Assembly: GCA_946543465.1 (NCBI GenBank)
Contig: CAMNLR010000025.1
Location: 1 to 7,721 of the forward strand
Source of the DNA: CAG-791 sp002390025
GTDB lineage: Bacteria; Bacillota; Clostridia; Lachnospirales; Lachnospiraceae
Reading direction: 5' to 3'
Length of the DNA stretch: 7,721 nt
Shown here: piece after piece, positions 1 through 5,865 of the stretch
Layout: each line of letters opens with the position of its first letter
How positions within the stretch are numbered: position 1 is the first letter of the stretch
Program-made: the position numbers and the translations under genes
The notes under the pieces: model-generated
What the model saw: the letters and a program-made list of their open reading frames with translations, nothing else
Told to the model about the DNA's origin: nothing
Databases searched by the model: none

Positions 1-35
1 GCCTTCAATGTGATTCTCATAACCTGATTTGCCAT
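1..35 (-). CDS. rpsJ: Ribosomal protein S10, N-terminal fragment
   Basis: Only the first 11 codons and two bases of the twelfth are in the window; the gene continues past the left edge. The translation is MANQVMRITLKA, which I recognise as the start of bacterial ribosomal protein S10 in Clostridia. S10 is a small-subunit head protein and, as NusE, also takes part in transcription antitermination. The ATG is at 35-33 and is preceded by a strong AAAGGAGG ribosome binding site at 47-54 with about 11 nt spacing. It is normally the first gene of the large S10 ribosomal protein operon, which fits the promoter and long leader directly upstream. The stretch is short, so the identity rests on a 12-residue match plus the context. 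Confidence 0.85.
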   Translation of the reverse strand, partial: MANQVMRITLK

Positions 36-323
36 AAAAAAAGTCGCCTCCTTTTCGCACTTTTTGGTAAGTACGACAAGCGGTGACTGTACACTTTCCC
101 GTGTGTGTCGCGGTCTCTCAAAAATAAAAACCGTGTTCTCACACGTCGTTTCTGCCTCGCGCAGCTCAGCTGCTTATGCAGACCTTCATTGGTACAGTGA
201 CTTGTCGTCAGATTTTCGAGCCCTCTCCAAATGGCTCCTGAAGAGTGCTCCAGACATTCGCTCCACGGAAAACCTGCCATCTCTGGCAGCAACCTCACGC
301 TTCACAGCTATCATGTCACAGCA
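36..323 (-). ncRNA. Structured 5' leader of the S10 operon (attenuator RNA)
   Basis: About 290 nt without a credible gene lies between the predicted transcription start (near 323) and the rpsJ ATG. Read on the minus strand it is rich in hairpins. One is a 6-bp stem CTGCCA/TGGCAG with a GAGA loop (274-289). Another is a GAGCC/GGCTC stem around 218-238, and a third is a GCAGC/GCTGC stem around 162-174. A terminator-like hairpin with a T-rich tail lies at 120-145. S10 operons in E. coli and Bacillus are known to be autoregulated by ribosomal protein L4 binding such a leader; applying this here is inference. The 93-codon GTG-start reading frame across it has no ribosome binding site and is treated as spurious. 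Confidence 0.75.
120..145 (-). terminator. Attenuator-like intrinsic terminator inside the S10 leader
   Basis: On the minus strand a CGTGT/ACACG stem (132-136 with 141-145) closes a GAGA tetraloop. After one or two G residues it is followed by the T-rich run TTTTTATTTTT (120-130). The stem is short (5 bp), but the tail is convincing. It lies about 85-110 nt upstream of the rpsJ start codon, well inside the leader, so it would act as a conditional terminator and not an end-of-gene one. The competing antiterminator fold cannot be settled by eye. Confidence 0.6.
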
Positions 324-329
324 ATAAGG

Positions 330-358
330 ATAATATCACGAGTCACCAACTTGCGCAA
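330..358 (-). promoter_or_regulatory. Promoter of the S10 operon
   Basis: On the minus strand a TTGCGC -35 box (353-358) is separated by exactly 17 nt from a TATTAT -10 box (330-335). A TG dinucleotide one base upstream of the -10 makes it an extended -10 element. The DNA directly upstream (about 363-400) is dominated by A/T tracts and resembles an UP element, as expected for a strong ribosomal protein promoter. The -35 match is weak (TTG only). Two better TTGACA boxes (369-374 and 406-411) have no -10 at the right distance. Confidence 0.6.
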
Positions 359-425
359 GCGGTTTTTTTGTCAAATATTAAGTTTTTTTTAATTTTCTGT
401 ATTTCTGTCAATACAATTCCTTTTC

Positions 426-458
426 CCGGCTCAGGGCCGGACCGCGGCGCGGTTTTTT
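426..458 (+). terminator. Plus-strand terminator-like double hairpin with no plus-strand gene
   Basis: Two adjacent hairpins, CCGGC/GCCGG (426-440) and ACCGC/GCGGT (441-453), are followed by a run of six T on the plus strand (453-458). Read on the minus strand there is no T tail, so it would only stop plus-strand transcription. No plus-strand gene precedes it in the window. It may block or end transcription antisense to the S10 leader, or simply be GC-rich structure. The second stem is only 5 bp with a 3-nt loop. Confidence 0.35.
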
Positions 459-506
459 GCTGCAAGCCTTTGCGATACCGGAATCGGACACCGGACCGGA
501 CACGGT

Positions 507-547
507 CTCTTTTAAGAGGGAAGGCCGGAGCGAACCCGCTCCGGCCT
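507..547 (-). terminator. Terminator of putP
   Basis: A perfect 11-bp inverted repeat AGGCCGGAGCG/CGCTCCGGCCT (522-547) has a 4-nt loop and lies 50 nt downstream of the putP stop codon. On the minus strand the tail is TTCCCTCTT, only moderately T-rich, and a small palindrome CTCTTTTAAGAG (507-518) follows. On the plus strand the tail is TCTTTCTCT. The position strongly suggests it ends putP and insulates the S10 promoter. The rest of the 358-596 gap holds short CCGGA repeats (478-500) and the double hairpin at 426-458, and no gene. Confidence 0.75.
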
Positions 548-596
548 CTTTCTCTGGATATTCATGCCGTCTGAAGAGAAACGGTCATTAGAAGGA

Positions 597-2138
597 TCAC
601 TTCTTATTTACTTCATCAAACTTCTTGGTGATCACAGGTGAGGGCTCCTTGGTTGCCAGGCTGACAACGATATCAGCGATCAGGGCAATGATGAATGCGG
701 GGAGCAGCTCATAGATGGCAAAAGCGCCGCCCAGGCGGGCAATGCCGAACTTCCATACGAAAATCATGACGCCGCCGCAGATGAGGCCTGCCATGGCACC
801 CTTGCGGTTGGATCTGCGCCAGAAGAGGGCCAGCAGCATGGTGGGTCCGAATGTAGCGCCGAAACCGGCCCATGCGAAGGAGACAACACGGAAGACGGAG
901 CTGTTGGGATTCCAGGCCAGGATGATGGCGACAGCTGCGATCGCGATAACGGTCGCACGGGCTGCGATCATCTTGCCCTGCTGGGAGAGCTTAATACGTC
1001 CGAATCCCTGCATGAGGTCCTCGGAAACACTCGATGCAGCAGCAAGGAGCTGGGAATCCGCTGTGGACATGGTCGCCGCCAGGATACCTGCCAGGATGAC
1101 ACCTGCTGCCAGAGCGAAGATAAAGCCGTGCTGGCTCATGAGATTGGCCATCTGGATGATGATCGTCTCGGATTCAGAGGAACTGCCGTTGAGCATGGGG
1201 ATATGTCCCGCAACAGAGACGCTGTAGCCGATGATGCCGATGAGGATGGCAATGCACATGGAGACAGCGGCCCATACGGAAGCGATTCTTCTGGAAATGA
1301 CCAGCTCTTTTTCATTGCGGATCGCCATGAAGCGGAGCAGGATGTGGGGCATACCGAAATATCCCAGGCCCCATGCCAGTGTGGAGACTATACTCAGGAA
1401 ACCGTAGCTGGATGCGGAATTGGATGCCGCATCGTAACCCTGCGTGATATTGAGATATCCGGGGAGGGCTTTTGCATTCTGCATGACAACATCCATGCCG
1501 CCGGCCTTGTCAATGCCGAAGAAGACAATGATGACCAGGGCGATGGTCATGAAGATACTCTGAACAAGGTCAGTGGTGGAAACGGCAAGGAACCCGCCCA
1601 TGGTGGTGTAGGCCACGATGATGACTGCGCCGATGATCATGGCCAGATGATACTCGATGCCGAAGAGGCTGTTGAACAGTGTGCCGACCGCCTTGAAGCC
1701 GGATGCAGTGTAGGGAACAAAGAAAATGATGATGATCAGGGCCGCGATCAGGGAAAGGGTGTTCTCGCGGTCATTGTAGCGGCGGGAATAGAAATCCGGA
1801 ATTGTGAAGGCGCCAAGCTTCTCCGAATAACGGCGAAGACGTCTTGCGACAAACAAAAAGTTCAGATAGGTGCCGACCGCGAGACCAATCGCAGTCCAGC
1901 CAACTTCCGCCACACCTGCCAGGTAGGCAAGTCCGGGAAGGCCCATCAGCAGGTAGCTGCTCATGTCAGATGCCTCGGCGCTCATGGCTGTGACCAGGGG
2001 GCCCAGAGACCTTCCGCCGATATAGAAGCCGTCCGATGTGTCAGCAGCGCCCGCGCGGTTGAAAATGACACCGATCAGGAGCATGCCGAACAGATATGCC
2101 ACAATTGTGACAACAATGATAATCTGTGCACTTGTCAT
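597..2138 (-). CDS. putP: Sodium/proline symporter PutP
   Basis: This 513-residue, very hydrophobic protein is the usual length for PutP of the sodium:solute symporter family, which takes up proline with Na+ through about 13 membrane helices. Several stretches line up with E. coli PutP. The region SAEASDMSSYLLMGLPG (53-69) carries an aspartate, D58, corresponding to the sodium-site Asp55. The motif ILAATMSTADSQLL (352-365) holds the Ser/Thr pair of the second sodium-site segment. The segment VSFAWAGFGATFGP (419-432) is a family signature. Residues 142-153 (PYTASGFKAVGT) also look typical. The start is secure: AAAGGAGG sits 8 nt before the ATG. The gene stands alone, diverging from the methyltransferase, and ends at a hairpin terminator. 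Proline could serve as osmolyte or Stickland substrate; the sequence does not say which. A pantothenate or other SSS transporter is a less likely alternative. Confidence 0.93.
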   Translation of the reverse strand: MTSAQIIIVVTIVAYLFGMLLIGVIFNRAGAADTSDGFYIGGRSLGPLVTAMSAEASDMSSYLLMGLPGLAYLAGVAEVGWTAIGLAVGTYLNFLFVARRLRRYSEKLGAFTIPDFYSRRYNDRENTLSLIAALIIIIFFVPYTASGFKAVGTLFNSLFGIEYHLAMIIGAVIIVAYTTMGGFLAVSTTDLVQSIFMTIALVIIVFFGIDKAGGMDVVMQNAKALPGYLNITQGYDAASNSASSYGFLSIVSTLAWGLGYFGMPHILLRFMAIRNEKELVISRRIASVWAAVSMCIAILIGIIGYSVSVAGHIPMLNGSSSESETIIIQMANLMSQHGFIFALAAGVILAGILAATMSTADSQLLAAASSVSEDLMQGFGRIKLSQQGKMIAARATVIAIAAVAIILAWNPNSSVFRVVSFAWAGFGATFGPTMLLALFWRRSNRKGAMAGLICGGVMIFVWKFGIARLGGAFAIYELLPAFIIALIADIVVSLATKEPSPVITKKFDEVNKK

Positions 2139-2200
2139 AACAATTTCCTCCTTTATGATAGCGCAGCAGTCTCAGTCAAAAGAGCAGTCTCCCCCTTCCT

Positions 2201-2216
2201 CACGTATATTTACGCG
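2201..2216. promoter_or_regulatory. Imperfect palindrome upstream of putP
   Basis: The sequence CACGTATATTTACGCG is a 6+4+6 near-palindrome with one mismatch between the arms. It sits 63 nt upstream of the putP ATG in the divergent intergenic region (2139-2445). It could be an operator or a leader hairpin. I could not find a convincing promoter with good spacing for putP; a TTGCAG-16-CATAGT pair around 2227-2254 on the minus strand is the best candidate and it is weak. Confidence 0.3.
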
Positions 2217-2317
2217 GATCAGTATCAACTATGCTTTTTCACTTTATCACTGCAACGCAGATATCGTATCGATTTTACCACAAGAAAGCATTGAAAGAAA
2301 GATAATTATTTACTTTT

Positions 2318-2345
2318 TTGCCCCCAGAGGTTAGACTGTTACAAT
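2318..2345 (+). promoter_or_regulatory. Candidate promoter of the methyltransferase
   Basis: TTGCCC (2318-2323) and TACAAT (2340-2345) are spaced by 16 nt, giving a start near 2352 and a leader of about 95 nt. A second TATAAT at 2419-2424 lacks a -35 partner. It would place the start inside the ribosome binding site, so I prefer the upstream pair. Confidence 0.4.
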
Positions 2346-2370
2346 ACAAACCCACCGGAAACACCAGGTG

Positions 2371-2394
2371 TTTTCACGCGCTCCCGCGTGAAAA
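2371..2394 (+). promoter_or_regulatory. Perfect 10-bp hairpin in the methyltransferase leader
   Basis: TTTTCACGCG and CGCGTGAAAA form a perfect 10-bp inverted repeat with a 4-nt CTCC loop, 51 nt upstream of the chosen start codon. The stem is A-T at its base and GC at its top, and has no T run after it, so it is not an ordinary terminator. It may be a protein-binding operator or an RNA structure controlling expression of the methyltransferase. Confidence 0.5.
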
Positions 2395-2445
2395 TCCATG
2401 TATGAATATAAGTATAGTTATAATAGAAAGGAAAGATCATTCTCA

Positions 2446-3315
2446 ATGTGGATTGCCGATCAATGGAAAGACTATGAAGTCCTCGATACATCAAGGGGAG
2501 AAAAGCTGGAGCGATGGGGTGAATACCGTCTGATTCGTCCGGACCCCCAGGTCATCTGGGACACCCCCCGGGACAGGATCTGGCGCCGTCCCAACGCACA
2601 CTACCACCGCAGCAAAAAAGGCGGCGGCGAGTGGGAGTTTTTTGACCTTCCGGATGACTGGTGCATCCATTACAGAGACCTGACCTTCCGGCTCAAGCCC
2701 TTCAGCTTCAAGCACACCGGCCTTTTCCCCGAACAGGCGGTCAACTGGGACTGGTTCTCGGAGCTCATCCGCGAACGCACCGCTTCCGGAAAAAAAGTCC
2801 GGGTCCTGAACCTCTTCGCCTACACCGGCGGGGCGACTGCCGCAGCAGCCGCAGCAGGAGCGGAAGTCACACATGTGGACGCCTCCAAAGGCATGGTCGG
2901 CTGGGCCAGAGAAAACGCCCAGCTCTCAGGCCTGGGCGAGGCGCACATCCGCTGGCTTGTAGACGACTGCGGAAAGTTTGTGGAGCGTGAAATCCGCAGG
3001 GGCAACCACTACGATGCGATCATCATGGATCCCCCCTCCTACGGCAGGGGTCCCAAGGGCGAGATCTGGAAAATAGAGGACAGTATTTTCCCCTTCCTGC
3101 AGCGCTGTGCCCTACTCCTCTCGGATACCCCCCTCTTCATGCTGGTAAACTCCTACACCACCGGACTGCAGCCCGCCGTACTGAGTTACATGCTGCACAC
3201 TGTTCTGGACAGCAGGTACAAGGGGACCGTGGAGGCAGGTGAAGTGGGACTCCCCGTCTCTTCCAATGGACTGGTCCTCCCCTGCGGCGCCGCCGGCAGA
3301 TGGGTAGCCTTATAA
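2446..3315 (+). CDS. Class I SAM-dependent methyltransferase, probably RNA-modifying
   Basis: The 289-residue protein has a Rossmann-type methyltransferase fold in its C-terminal two thirds. Motif I is VLNLFAYTGGATAAAA (about 120-135), the ribose-binding acidic residue is D145 (HVDASKG), an acidic pair D173-D174 follows, and motif IV is DPPSYGRG (195-202). This pattern resembles the methyltransferase domain of the RlmI/RlmK family of 23S rRNA enzymes. There is no PUA domain, and no TCSC-type cysteine motif as used by m5C enzymes. The substrate is unknown, so I give no gene symbol. I chose the ATG at 2446 because GAAAGGAAAG lies about 10 nt upstream and the protein then begins MWIADQW. The in-frame ATG at 2398 has no ribosome binding site and sits next to the hairpin. 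It is the only plus-strand gene, convergent with the alarmone synthetase. Confidence 0.85.
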   Translation: MWIADQWKDYEVLDTSRGEKLERWGEYRLIRPDPQVIWDTPRDRIWRRPNAHYHRSKKGGGEWEFFDLPDDWCIHYRDLTFRLKPFSFKHTGLFPEQAVNWDWFSELIRERTASGKKVRVLNLFAYTGGATAAAAAAGAEVTHVDASKGMVGWARENAQLSGLGEAHIRWLVDDCGKFVEREIRRGNHYDAIIMDPPSYGRGPKGEIWKIEDSIFPFLQRCALLLSDTPLFMLVNSYTTGLQPAVLSYMLHTVLDSRYKGTVEAGEVGLPVSSNGLVLPCGAAGRWVAL

Positions 3316-3316
3316 A

Positions 3317-3470
3317 GAATCCTGATCAGATACCATAATGTCAGGTACAAAGGATCAGGTAAAGAGGACAAATACACGAGTCCTGATACAAAAGATCAGA
3401 CAAAAAGGACAAATACACGAGTCCTGATACAAAAGATCAGACAAAAAGGACAAATACACGAGTCCTGATA
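3317..3470 (+). repeat. 41-bp tandem repeat downstream of the methyltransferase
   Basis: Two identical 41-bp units (3366-3406 and 3407-3447) are followed by the first 23 bp of a third (3448-3470). Degenerate copies precede them: the 3' half at about 3341-3365 and a GAATCCTGAT fragment at 3317-3326. Each unit can form two small hairpins, AGGAC/GTCCT with a 10-nt loop and CTGAT/ATCAG with a 7-nt loop. The array lies in the 3' untranslated region of the methyltransferase, directly before the shared terminator. It has no variable spacers, so it is not a CRISPR array. Confidence 0.9.
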
Positions 3471-3489
3471 GAAAAAAGTTAACGCCAAA

Positions 3490-3522
3490 ACAGGCCGTGC
3501 CCTTTTCGAGGGCGCGGCCTGT
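3490..3522. terminator. Bidirectional terminator between convergent genes
   Basis: ACAGGCCGTGCCC pairs with GGGCGCGGCCTGT (one G-T wobble) to give a stem of 13-14 bp with a loop of 5-7 nt. The plus-strand tail is TGCTGTTTCTTC and the minus-strand tail is TTTTGGCGTT, then TTTTTT further on. It lies between the convergent methyltransferase and alarmone synthetase genes and can serve both. Confidence 0.8.
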
Positions 3523-3532
3523 TGCTGTTTCT

Positions 3533-3600
3533 TCTATATATAATATATACTAAATATACTTTATATATACTTCCTGTTCCTTTTTATCACAATATACTGA
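3533..3600. other. AT-rich block with ATATACT repeats
   Basis: This stretch is almost pure A/T in a window that is otherwise GC-balanced. It contains four copies of ATATACT (3545-3551, 3554-3560, 3565-3571, 3592-3598). It lies in the 3' untranslated region of the alarmone synthetase on the minus strand. No gene is visible. It could be an RNA-processing or protein-binding region, or simply unconstrained sequence. Confidence 0.5.
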
Positions 3601-3634
3601 TTTATTTCCGGCTTCCGCACTGTTTTTCTCTGCA

Positions 3635-4471
3635 TCAGTGCCACTCGGACATGACGCGGTCTCCCTCTTCATTGAGCTCAATGCGGTCCCGGATCTGCAG
3701 CATACGGCGGTCGAGCTGGTTGATCAGGTCGGCGCTGTAACGCAGCTCTTCGACAATAGATTCCGCATTCCGGATCTCGCGCTTGTACTTCATCTTGTGC
3801 TCCACGCTGGCCCAGAAATCCATAGCGATCGTGCGGAACTGCAGTTCAACACGCATGTACTTCTTTTCCTGCATGAGGTAGATCGGCACTTCCAGTATCA
3901 GATGCAGGCTCCTGTATCCGTTGGGCTTGGGGTGCGCAATGTAGTCCTTTTCCTGGATGATGCGGACATCGTCCTGGGAGGCAAGGCTGTCGCGGATACT
4001 GTAAATATCATCGATGAAGGAACAGATGACCCGCAGGCCCGCCACATCGGTCAGATATTTTTCAATATTTTCAACGGAAAAAGGGATCCTGCGGTGCTTG
4101 AGTTTCTCATAGATGCTCACAGGCTTTTTGAGCCGGCTCTTGATCGACTCAAACGGATTGCGGTTTTTCTTGAGGCTCACCTCGCGGTTCAGGACCTCAA
4201 GCTTGGTGCGCACTTCTACGAGAGCGCAGTCATAATACATCATGAGGATTTCAAAAGCTTCGTGCTGTCCCGTCAGCTGCAGGACACGGTCAATGTCCTC
4301 CTGAGACATTTGCTTGGTCTCCAGATGGCGGATCCTGACACGCTCCGTGCCGGGATAGTCAAAAGGATTGATCTCCTCTACAGGTCTCTGCTGATCCTGT
4401 CCGGCAGCAGATGGATCTGTCTTTCCTGCTGTCTCAGAGACAGGTTCTGTTTTAGCAGCCTGGTTCTCCAT
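3635..4471 (-). CDS. Small alarmone synthetase (GTP pyrophosphokinase, RelQ-like)
   Basis: The 278-residue protein makes (p)ppGpp by transferring pyrophosphate from ATP to GDP or GTP. It has a synthetase domain only, at about residues 105-230. It resembles Bacillus RelQ (YjbM): KSRLKKPVSIYEKL (111-124) for ATP binding, DVAGLRVICSF (142-152), NGYRSLHLILE (184-194) with the GTP-stacking tyrosine Y186, and VELQFRTIAMDFWASVEHKMKY (208-229) with the magnesium-binding E209. No HD hydrolase, TGS or ACT domain is present, so it is not a long RelA/SpoT. The first 60-70 residues are a polar, low-complexity tail not found in short RelQ. The start at 4471 is chosen for the GGAGGG directly upstream; the open frame extends to 4609 without another good site. 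It lies 174 nt after the DHHW-family gene and may be co-transcribed. Confidence 0.92.
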   Translation of the reverse strand: MENQAAKTEPVSETAGKTDPSAAGQDQQRPVEEINPFDYPGTERVRIRHLETKQMSQEDIDRVLQLTGQHEAFEILMMYYDCALVEVRTKLEVLNREVSLKKNRNPFESIKSRLKKPVSIYEKLKHRRIPFSVENIEKYLTDVAGLRVICSFIDDIYSIRDSLASQDDVRIIQEKDYIAHPKPNGYRSLHLILEVPIYLMQEKKYMRVELQFRTIAMDFWASVEHKMKYKREIRNAESIVEELRYSADLINQLDRRMLQIRDRIELNEEGDRVMSEWH

Positions 4472-4645
4472 TTTCCCTCCTATCACGTCCTTGGTTTTCC
4501 TTTCGCAGGCAGTCTGGCCTTCAAAATACAAAGGCAAAGGCACACCGTCCTGCGAACGGCACAGCGCCCTGCAGGTTCCCAAGAGCCGTGCGGCAGCATC
4601 CCTCTGCACACAGCCCGATTCCCGCTTTCGACTGCAGTGTCCCTC

Positions 4646-5794
4646 TTATCTCAGGGCACGCAGCAGCGCGCTGTCTGTCATAAAATCATTTGCATCATAG
4701 AGATACAGAATTTTCGTAGCTTCGTATTCCTTCGCAAGCCCGGCCACAGTCCTGGTACACTTTGAAGGATGCATCAGTATGATGTGTTCAAACGAAGATA
4801 CAAAGAGCGGCACGATGCTGTCCGCAGTCCTGTCTCCCACAACAAGAAGCGTCTCACCGTTAATTGCTGTGGTGTGGATCTGGGTCAGGGCCTTTCCGCC
4901 CCCGAAAAAAACATCGTACGGCGAAGAGCCCGCAGCAGCTGCCGAGTCATACAGGGAACCGCTCCGTTTCCCGCTTCGGCCGTTGATACAGTAATAATAC
5001 GCCTCGTTCTCAGGAACATAGACTTCCAGGCGCTCTCCCTGTCTGTCCAGTATATGCAGGGCCGGGAGCCTGTCAGCCGCCAGTCCTCCGATCAATGTGT
5101 TGGAGAGCAGATAGCACTTGTCCCTGCCCTCGGGAATTTTGACCCCCATTGCGGTCATGGCAGCTCTTGCCGCATAGCGGCTTCCCCACCCGGTCAGATA
5201 AATATCCGAGTCATAATAGAGATTTTCCCCGGAATGTCCGGAAAGTTCCTCCGCAAGATCGATCCATTGCAGACTCTGAGGCATTTTGCTTCGGATCTGG
5301 GCAAGATCAGCCTTCTGGTCACGAATCTGCGCATTCTCCGGAAGATCTTCCGGCTGAATACATGCCGCTGCCGGGACAAGCATCATATACTGCTTAATAC
5401 CGGGAAACTTTTCCGCCAGGCCTTTTACTCCTGAAGAGACAAGATCCGTTTTTTCAGGATCAGGTTCCGCAGGCGCCTGCAGCATTCTGCCGTTTTCACA
5501 TCGATAGATGCCGTGCCGGTAGTCCCTGCTTATATCCTTGTACAGCAAAAATATGCCTGCAGCGATCAAAGCCGCACAGAGCAGAACAACCGGGATCCTT
5601 CCGCCCTTTGCGCTGCTCTTCTGTTCCGGATCGGACATCTCTTCCCCGCCCGCTCCGACATAGTCCTCTTCTTCATAGACAGATTCTGTACGTGCGGACC
5701 GGTTTGCGGCGGGATCCTTCATTCTCTTTTTTTTGCCTTGTACTGCAGCGTCGGAATTCTGCCTCCGCCCTGCAGTATGATTCTCAAAAGCCAT
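4646..5794 (-). CDS. Membrane-anchored DHHW-family protein with degenerate catalytic motifs
   Basis: The 382-residue protein has a charged cytoplasmic tail (1-66), one membrane helix (about 67-85, PVVLLCAALIAAGIFLLY) and an extracellular domain. The outside domain has the layout of the DHHW family, SGNH-like proteins related to AlgX/AlgJ and linked to acyl transfer on surface polymers. The usual DHHW signature is replaced by YYDSDIYLTGWGSRYAA (193-209), so both histidines are gone. The conserved block near the C-terminus reads LLVVGDRTADSIVPLF (316-331), where family members usually have an Asp-Ser pair. The final YLYDANDFMTDSALL (364-378) also fits the family. It is probably a non-catalytic relative; the family call is from memory of its pattern. 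The start has AGGAT 6-8 nt upstream. It lies 71 nt after the SGNH hydrolase gene, suggesting they act together at the cell surface. Confidence 0.72.
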   Translation of the reverse strand: MAFENHTAGRRQNSDAAVQGKKKRMKDPAANRSARTESVYEEEDYVGAGGEEMSDPEQKSSAKGGRIPVVLLCAALIAAGIFLLYKDISRDYRHGIYRCENGRMLQAPAEPDPEKTDLVSSGVKGLAEKFPGIKQYMMLVPAAACIQPEDLPENAQIRDQKADLAQIRSKMPQSLQWIDLAEELSGHSGENLYYDSDIYLTGWGSRYAARAAMTAMGVKIPEGRDKCYLLSNTLIGGLAADRLPALHILDRQGERLEVYVPENEAYYYCINGRSGKRSGSLYDSAAAAGSSPYDVFFGGGKALTQIHTTAINGETLLVVGDRTADSIVPLFVSSFEHIILMHPSKCTRTVAGLAKEYEATKILYLYDANDFMTDSALLRALR

Positions 5795-5865
5795 ATTGAT
5801 ATCCTAAAACTGACTGACAGATACCAGCCCGGAATCTTTTGACACCGCACCTCTTAAATGCGGCC

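Noticed and set aside
17..298. A 93-codon minus-strand reading frame upstream of rpsJ
   Set aside because: It starts with GTG without a ribosome binding site, runs through the hairpins and attenuator of the S10 leader, overlaps the rpsJ start in another frame and has no recognisable protein features.
358..411. TTGACA boxes at 369-374 and 406-411 as -35 elements for rpsJ
   Set aside because: Neither has a -10 hexamer at 16-18 nt. The extended TGATATTAT with TTGCGC at 17 nt is a better combination, and the TTGACA copies lie in the A/T-rich upstream region.
1128..2294. A 388-codon plus-strand reading frame
   Set aside because: It is antisense to putP. The translation is rich in D, G, H and Q with no domain pattern, as expected from the complement of a membrane-protein gene, and putP has clear family motifs and a strong ribosome binding site.
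2398..2445. Upstream ATG as start of the methyltransferase
   Set aside because: There is no ribosome binding site before 2398, whereas the ATG at 2446 has GAAAGGAAAG at a good distance. The extra 16 residues are translated from what looks like leader DNA.
3366..3470. Possible CRISPR array
   Set aside because: The 41-bp units follow each other directly with no unique spacers, there are fewer than three full copies, and no cas gene is present.
4472..4609. Longer N-terminus of the alarmone synthetase starting at 4609
   Set aside because: The ATG at 4471 has GGAGGG immediately upstream. The additional 46 residues have unusual cysteine- and arginine-rich composition and no ribosome binding site.
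3638..4765. A 375-codon plus-strand reading frame
   Set aside because: It lies opposite the alarmone synthetase, whose catalytic motifs are all recognisable. The antisense frame shows no family pattern and no ribosome binding site.
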